Shown here one piece after another: positions 58,464-64,000 of a stretch of DNA of 64,000 bases; position 1 is the stretch's first letter, and each line of letters opens with the position of its first letter. Below the pieces are notes generated by a model that saw nothing but the letters and a program-made list of their open reading frames with translations, did not search any database and was not told the DNA's origin. The translations under genes and the position numbers were made by a program. This DNA is from Trichobilharzia szidati (taxonomy: Eukaryota > Platyhelminthes > Trematoda > Strigeidida > Schistosomatidae): assembly GCA_944472155.2 (NCBI GenBank), contig OX235271.1, forward strand, positions 126,051,329 through 126,115,328, read 5' to 3'.

Positions 58464-59189
58464 GATGAGGCAATCAAATAATTTTACCGGCGTAGACGGC
58501 TGTAAGGAATGAAAACGTAGTAGAGGAATCTGGATTTGTCCGGAGTGCCAGTTGAATGCCGTCCGTGCGTCGTCCCTTAAATTTTCCAATGAGTTTAGAG
58601 ATCTAATTTCTGAGGGTAATAGTAGTTTCCATCTTTGTTTAATACCATCTGGGTTACGGAGATTTTCATAAAACGTATTGCTTTGAAAGCATACCTTGAG
58701 AGACAAGGTGATGTGAGATATTATAATGAAGTTTTACTTACTAACGTTCGAATCCAAGCTCTAAGGATGAGGAAAAGTTTATATAACATAGAATATTGAA
58801 AAGCGATGATGAGAAAAGCTTAAAATGGTGTTAGAATAAAAATACACTTATGGAGTACCAAACGTGAATAACGAATTATAATCCGATAATGCTGAATCTG
58901 GGAATGATCGATATTATTATACGTGAGCATTGTTTGTTTGAACATGTAGCTGTTTATGAGACGCGAGTGTAACAATTGAACTCTGATTGGGGGGATTTTC
59001 AATTGCATCATGTCTGGTTTTTAGTAGGATTTCGGCGAAATAAAGCATGTTTTGTGCTACTTGTGGGCCACACATTGATTTCCTCTTAACCGACTTTATG
59101 TCTGCAAACCGAACGAAGGCTGGTAACACTGTCTATTAGTCGAAGTTCATAGTTCAAATCCTGCATCGCTTGTCTGGTGGCCCTGATCA
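58464..59189. other. Presumed 5' flank of the gene starting at 59190
   Basis: About 725 bp between the LTR element and the first ATG. A minus-strand 83-codon frame (58706-58455) runs into the LTR and so is partly created by the insertion; its 'LLPSEIRSLNSLENLR' faintly recalls the C-terminus of CR1-like ORF2. No core promoter motif is certain. Confidence 0.4.
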
Positions 59190-62100
59190 ATGGGCGATTC
59201 TGAAGGCAAAATATCTAACCATATATCAAAACCAGACGTAAATAATGGTGTACACGGTTCGCATTCTGTTACTGGTAAGTTTTGATCTGTCTCTAAACAT
59301 CTCTTGTAGCAGGGAAGTGTTCGTCGAAGGAGTCGAGTTCGGGTTTTATGCTATTAAGTGTAAAACACTTGTCGAAAGTCAAGCGGAGTAAACACTTATC
59401 TACAGCTGGCATGGGAAATGACCCGTTAGTCAGTAATCACGCAGAAATGCGCTCAACACTGCCCCTACCAACCCTCCCTCAAACAGACGGTTGTTTGGTG
59501 CCGCAGAGTTCTATGTGTGAGGACAATCTGCATGATACTTATGGTTCAGGCTCTATAGAAGCTGAGGAGTTTGAAGACTTTGATGATCAGGAGGATGATG
59601 CTGATCTAACTGGGGACGGAAATCCTATCAGGAATATAAATGTGGTTGGTCATAACTCTTTTAGTCATTTCGGTACGACTCTCCCAAATGAACCATCGAT
59701 TGCTGCCAACTTTTGCCAGGTTAGTCCACTTTCGCCAAGAGTTTTTCAACATTTCGATTCGGAGTCTCACTAAGTCCCTATAAATTTGCTCACTTTTAAG
59801 ACAATACGAACTGCTTTCCATAGTAATTCCTGGGTGTCTCCAGGTTGGTTATATTATACGCAATTTAGCGTTCTGATGCTATGTACCTTGTTGTTTGTGA
59901 TGAGTACGTCCGAACATTTGCAGTAGTTAAACCACTAGCGTGGAATAACCATGTATTGCTACCTAATTGGAAAAGTACTAAGGTAAGGCAGCAGTATTGC
60001 ATGAATATTTTGTAGGCATAGGAATAAGCCAGAGAGCTTCAGGCCAAAATCGTACATGCTTCAGTTCTTGAGGCCATTACGTTTTGTAAATGGAAACTAT
60101 GAGTCAATTATTAGTTTGCGACGTTTCCGAGCCGTACTCTTAATTTGTGAAGCAGGCTCTCGTTGCTCATCTCTCTAACAGTAAGGTGTTTATTCCTGAT
60201 CTATCGACAGTCAGGTTTTATTTCGTTGTCATGGAGTAAATTATTTTCGTTAGCAGTCCTTTTGACTTAAGGAATGCAGGTGTTCGTCTAGTCGGTTATG
60301 CCATTTTGTTCCGCTATGAAAATAAGTGGAGGTTCATGAATAATCCAGCTTCTCATTCAGAATATTTTCACGTTCTCTAGTACACCTCTGTTGCTTTACT
60401 CATATATACTCTTCATTTGGTTGTAGCTCCATTTCCCTACTGTGACTCAGTCGTTCACAAATCCGCTAAATGGTCACTTTCAGTCGCCTGTATTTCCGGG
60501 TAAAAAGTTCACATCTACCTGTAATGATGCCTACCAGCCAAAACATTCAGACCGTCTTTCGTCTCCTGTTCTAATGCCTTCTCTTAATCAATCCGGAAAA
60601 TTGGATTATCTACAGCCTTTCCAAAACAAATGCATTTACCCACCATACCCTCAAAATCCATGCTATCCAGGTTTTTTTAATTCTGACAACTCAGATGCCA
60701 TTCCTTCAACAGGATCACCGCTTGAGCATGACAATCGTTGTATAGCACCAGAACAAAAACATCTGAATATTAATCATTTACTTGGTCGGCGGATAACTTC
60801 TGACTCTCACGATTGTACAGATATCTCTGATTTATCTCCATCCAAGTTGGTATGTACTATGGCCAGTCATAATTACCCTGATCCACCTAATACTTCTTCA
60901 GATTGGATGAAACTATCAGGTGTATTGCATCCTACATATCATGCTGGTTTATCTCCTCGTTCGAGACACGGGAGTTTTACTCAGCCTGCAATAACATGCC
61001 TACACCATTTACATCCGTCAACAACGTCGGACAATGCAGCATCAACTGCTTCTACAAACAACCACTTGACATCAGACGCTGTTGCTAAAGCAACGGCATC
61101 ACTTCCACCACTGCAACCAGCTTCAAGATTTCGCAAGGCTCGTATACATGAAACCGTTGAACAGTGGTCTTGTGGTCGATTTTCGGTACATGATTGTCAC
61201 CTGAAGGCCGTTCCGGATTGGGTTAATGAGCTTCACAAAAAGTCTCTTGCTTGCGAAGACGCTATTTCAAACCTGCCGAATAGAAAAACAAAGTGTTTGT
61301 CCTGTTTCATACCTAAAACTGTTGGTGAGTTATGTTGGTTTGCTTCGTTTGCTTTTTGTTTTTTACTAGACAATGCCATATATACATATATATATCACAC
61401 AGTGGTGGATTATTTCAAGGTTTTGGTCACTTGGGATGCGTTATTTTATTTATTAAAATATTAAGTATTATATGTTAAGTGACAGAGTCACTGTAGAGCT
61501 TTTCCCTGAAGATCTTGTGTTAATGACTCGTATTTTGGTAACTAATACACAGGTAATTTACAGCTTTCGAATTTTGTTTGTTCAAGTGGGAATCAGCTTT
61601 GCTCACTGGTACTAGTCAGTGAACAAACACGTGGAGGATTATATACATGAAGTCTTTTGAAGTTTTGTTTTGAAGAGTAGGTGAAAAAGAAAAATGTTTA
61701 GGTAAGGGATGTGAAACATACGAGGTCAAAACACTTACAAAATTGTGATGTAATAAGCTAGTAAAGTGTGGGTGCACTTGAACTTATTTGGATCCTTTTG
61801 CCTAAAATGGCCAAGTAAGCAAGTTAAAATTCCACACAGTTTGTAACAATATTGATTAGTGCTATCCTTTAGTCTGATCACTCAGTGACATTTTTCAGCA
61901 TGGTTCTGCTCCAGTCAGTAATGCTCTTTAGGGGAGGCGATGACTGTATGCAGATCATTCCCAAGTAAACATTGCACTTGGGAGTGTTTAGTAAGCATTT
62001 GAAGTGATTCAATCTTCCGAAAATGGAAGTGTAAAATCCAGTCAGTGACACCCACTACCTACTTATGTTATGTCGTTTTTATTTAGATGGTGCGAAAGCG

Positions 62101-63816
62101 TCGATTCAGTACGAGAACCTTAAGACTGTACTTAACTGCTGAGTGGAGTTCAAATAAACGGTAGCCCTAGTGGAGTGAAATTCCGTTTAATTCATTCAGA
62201 ATAGTTATTTCAACCTCCTAATTTCAACTTTGCAGTGACTGGTACAAACGTTTTCCCTTTACATTTCGAACAAGCAGCTGAGGCAAACAGCCTATAGTTT
62301 GCAAATACATATACATGTCATTAAAACGGTTTTTTTCATGGTACGCTGTCTGAACACTTGTTTTCTCAAATATTAATTTTTTCTTGAAAATAGTTGCGTG
62401 CTGTCAAGACATTAAAGTGTAAAGGTATTTTACAACCTCGTCATTCAGCGGATAAAATAAGATAAATATCCGCCATGTCTGATGATTTTTCTGGAGACAC
62501 TACTTATTGAGAAATATCGGATATCACCACTTCCAGTTAATGTTCTGTAACAGTAAAACAGATTCAGCAGATTCCGAACAACTTTTTGCTTAACTTATTC
62601 CCATAATCTTTTTTGTAACCTTTTTTAATTCTAGATTTGTGTTTATTACTCCACAGAACTAACCAACTGGAGGTCTTTGCTTTCTATTAATTATAGGGGA
62701 TACAAGCACAACAATGTTTCCACGATCCACACAAGGTTTTGCACACCTCGGAGTTTCTGTTGACCACCACTCAGACCATACCCACCAAAAGTTAGGTATC
62801 CTTGATAACGCGTTGGAAGCCCGGTCAATAATTTTGAGTCATGGCTCCCAAGGAAATAATTTGTTTTCCTTTTGGAATGATGGGCTTCGTGTCCGCAGTC
62901 AAATTCCTTCCTTTGCTCGTGTCCACGTGCGTAATTCGGAACCAATTTACGATGCATGTGATAATTGTGATTGTCCTATTCTAAACTCCGTTCATTCTGA
63001 ATGTAAGATTAAGAAAACTTATACGGAAAACAGTCATAACGGGCATCACGGTGCGATCAACTTGTCGTCGAGAGAAAACGGTATTGAGGAAGACAGTACT
63101 GAACTTACAGACGGTTCACCGATTCTTCTAGGTTCTTCAGACCCGGCCACTGCATATTTGCGCCGAAAGCACATGGGGACAACAAGTTATGCGGAAAGCT
63201 TATCGGTTGCTACAGATTCAAAACAACGTGACGATTCTACAACTACAGCCTCACCTCAACAACCTTTAAAAAATATCTCTCCTCTCCGGTCAGATTTCAT
63301 TTACATGGACTCAAAAGAGGTACTGAATCATTCTGACGGACCGGGTTATGCTCCTAACCAAGAAATGTGTCTTCATGAAGTTTCAAGTGCACCTTCAAGT
63401 AATGTCCCTCCAGCTAGTCCTAGTGCAGCTGTCATTGTCACCAACACTGATCGAATCCCTCTAGGACTGCAAACACCTTCAGAAATCTCCATGTCTAAGC
63501 TGCGTTTGCTAGATTTGGTATCTACTGATGAAAACAATTTGGGACCTGATTATGCGAACGTCAATCTTTTGGGATCGAATGTGCAACGTCTGATAAATGA
63601 AGGTACCAGTACGGCAAACAAAGACAAGCTTGAAGATAATTCCAGGACAAACCACGTTTCCCCGGGAGATTTTCACCTACATACTTCACCGAGGAAAATT
63701 GATTTTCGCTTGCGATCAAGTGGTCGTCGTTCTAAAAGCTTTGACGATAGTTTCTGCGTCAACAGTCTGGATCGCATTAAAAGTAATAAGTTATACAACT
63801 CCGACATTGTTAGAAG
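59190..63816 (+). CDS. First four exons of a large Ser-rich protein, possibly TSC22/bunched-like
   Basis: Exons 59190-59274, 59310-59719, 60427-61324 and 62697-63816, all GT-AG with matching phases (1, 0, 1, 2 at the exon ends). They give 837 codons and continue beyond the window. The start ATGGGCGATTC opens a 28-codon exon before a 35-nt intron; later introns are 707 and 1372 nt. The protein is Ser/Thr/His-rich and probably disordered, with an acidic run EEFEDFDDQEDDAD in exon 2. In exon 3 (residues 398-422) SRFRKARIHE...WSCGRFSVHD resembles the 'SRFRVVKLD...RGRWTCMDF' box of long TSC22-domain proteins, which are leucine-zipper regulators of growth. The diagnostic TSC box and zipper would lie downstream, so this remains a hypothesis. 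Exon 2 begins at a tandem TAGCAG acceptor. Confidence 0.75.
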
Positions 63817-64000
63817 GTTAGTGATTTTCATCTTTTAATATACAATTTGATCATCTTAAAGCAATTGGATCTGTGTGGTATGAAGTAAACTATCGATTTT
63901 TGAGTTCTTACTCCCTTTGAATAATCGACCATTATTTTTAAGCCACATACAACAAGTCTGGTTCATTGCTTTGAGTTGTCAAATTTCACCACATAGGTCT
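63817..64000 (+). other. Start of the next intron of the gene above
   Basis: Follows the donor AG|GTTAGT. No acceptor with a continuing frame is evident before the window ends. Confidence 0.6.

Noticed and set aside
58455..58706. 83-codon minus-strand frame upstream of the plus-strand gene
   Set aside because: Its last codons lie inside the young LTR, so the stop was created by the insertion. Only a faint resemblance to a CR1-like C-terminus remains.
1..64000. CRISPR-like or bacterial operon structure
   Set aside because: The repeats are dispersed retroelements and the genes have spliceosomal introns. No spacer-repeat array exists.

Overview
The window looks like nuclear DNA of a flatworm, most likely a schistosome-type trematode. 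Four things point that way. Two spliced genes begin with introns of only 32-45 nt and end with introns of 0.7-1.8 kb. tRNA-derived SINEs resembling the schistosome Sm-alpha type are present. A Ty3/gypsy element of the CsRn1/Boudicca type carries a CHCC rather than CCHC gag finger. CR1-like, RTE-like and Penelope-like retroelements fill most of the rest. I cannot name the species from sequence alone.

Layout. 1-7.9 kb is a mosaic of duplicated and inverted repeat blocks with two SINE insertions, a possible solo or 5' LTR, a decayed retroviral-type gag and one Q-rich orphan exon. 8.5-14.1 kb (minus) holds a complete eight-exon carbonyl reductase-like SDR gene of 277 codons. 14.7-17.7 kb is a graveyard of gag-like and Penelope-like (RT and GIY-YIG) fragments, partly as an inverted pair. 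17.9-19.7 kb (minus) has exon-like pieces of one or two unidentified genes. 20.0-22.2 kb has a roughly 1-kb repeat element whose second copy lies at 51.2-52.2 kb. 24.6-32.7 kb has an RTE fragment and two unrelated, broken gypsy elements, one of them split by CR1 fragments. 34.2-40.1 kb is a broken CR1-like element with a nested antisense insertion. 42.1-42.8 kb is another Penelope fragment. 46.5-50.0 kb is a nearly intact CR1-like element. 52.2-58.5 kb (minus) is a complete, very young LTR retrotransposon with target-site duplication, primer-binding site, polypurine tract and a canonical -1 frameshift heptamer. 59.2-63.8 kb (plus) holds the first four exons of a large Ser-rich protein that runs off the window and may be TSC22/bunched-like.

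The only clearly intact host gene is the carbonyl reductase. The downstream plus-strand gene is open and correctly phased through every visible splice site. The intact LTR element sits about 730 bp upstream of that gene's start codon, in divergent orientation. No prokaryotic features, rRNA, true tRNA or CRISPR array were seen. The most informative observations concern the mobile elements: matched empty and filled insertion sites within the window, and a short 3'-terminal hairpin whose stem pairing is kept across diverged non-LTR copies.
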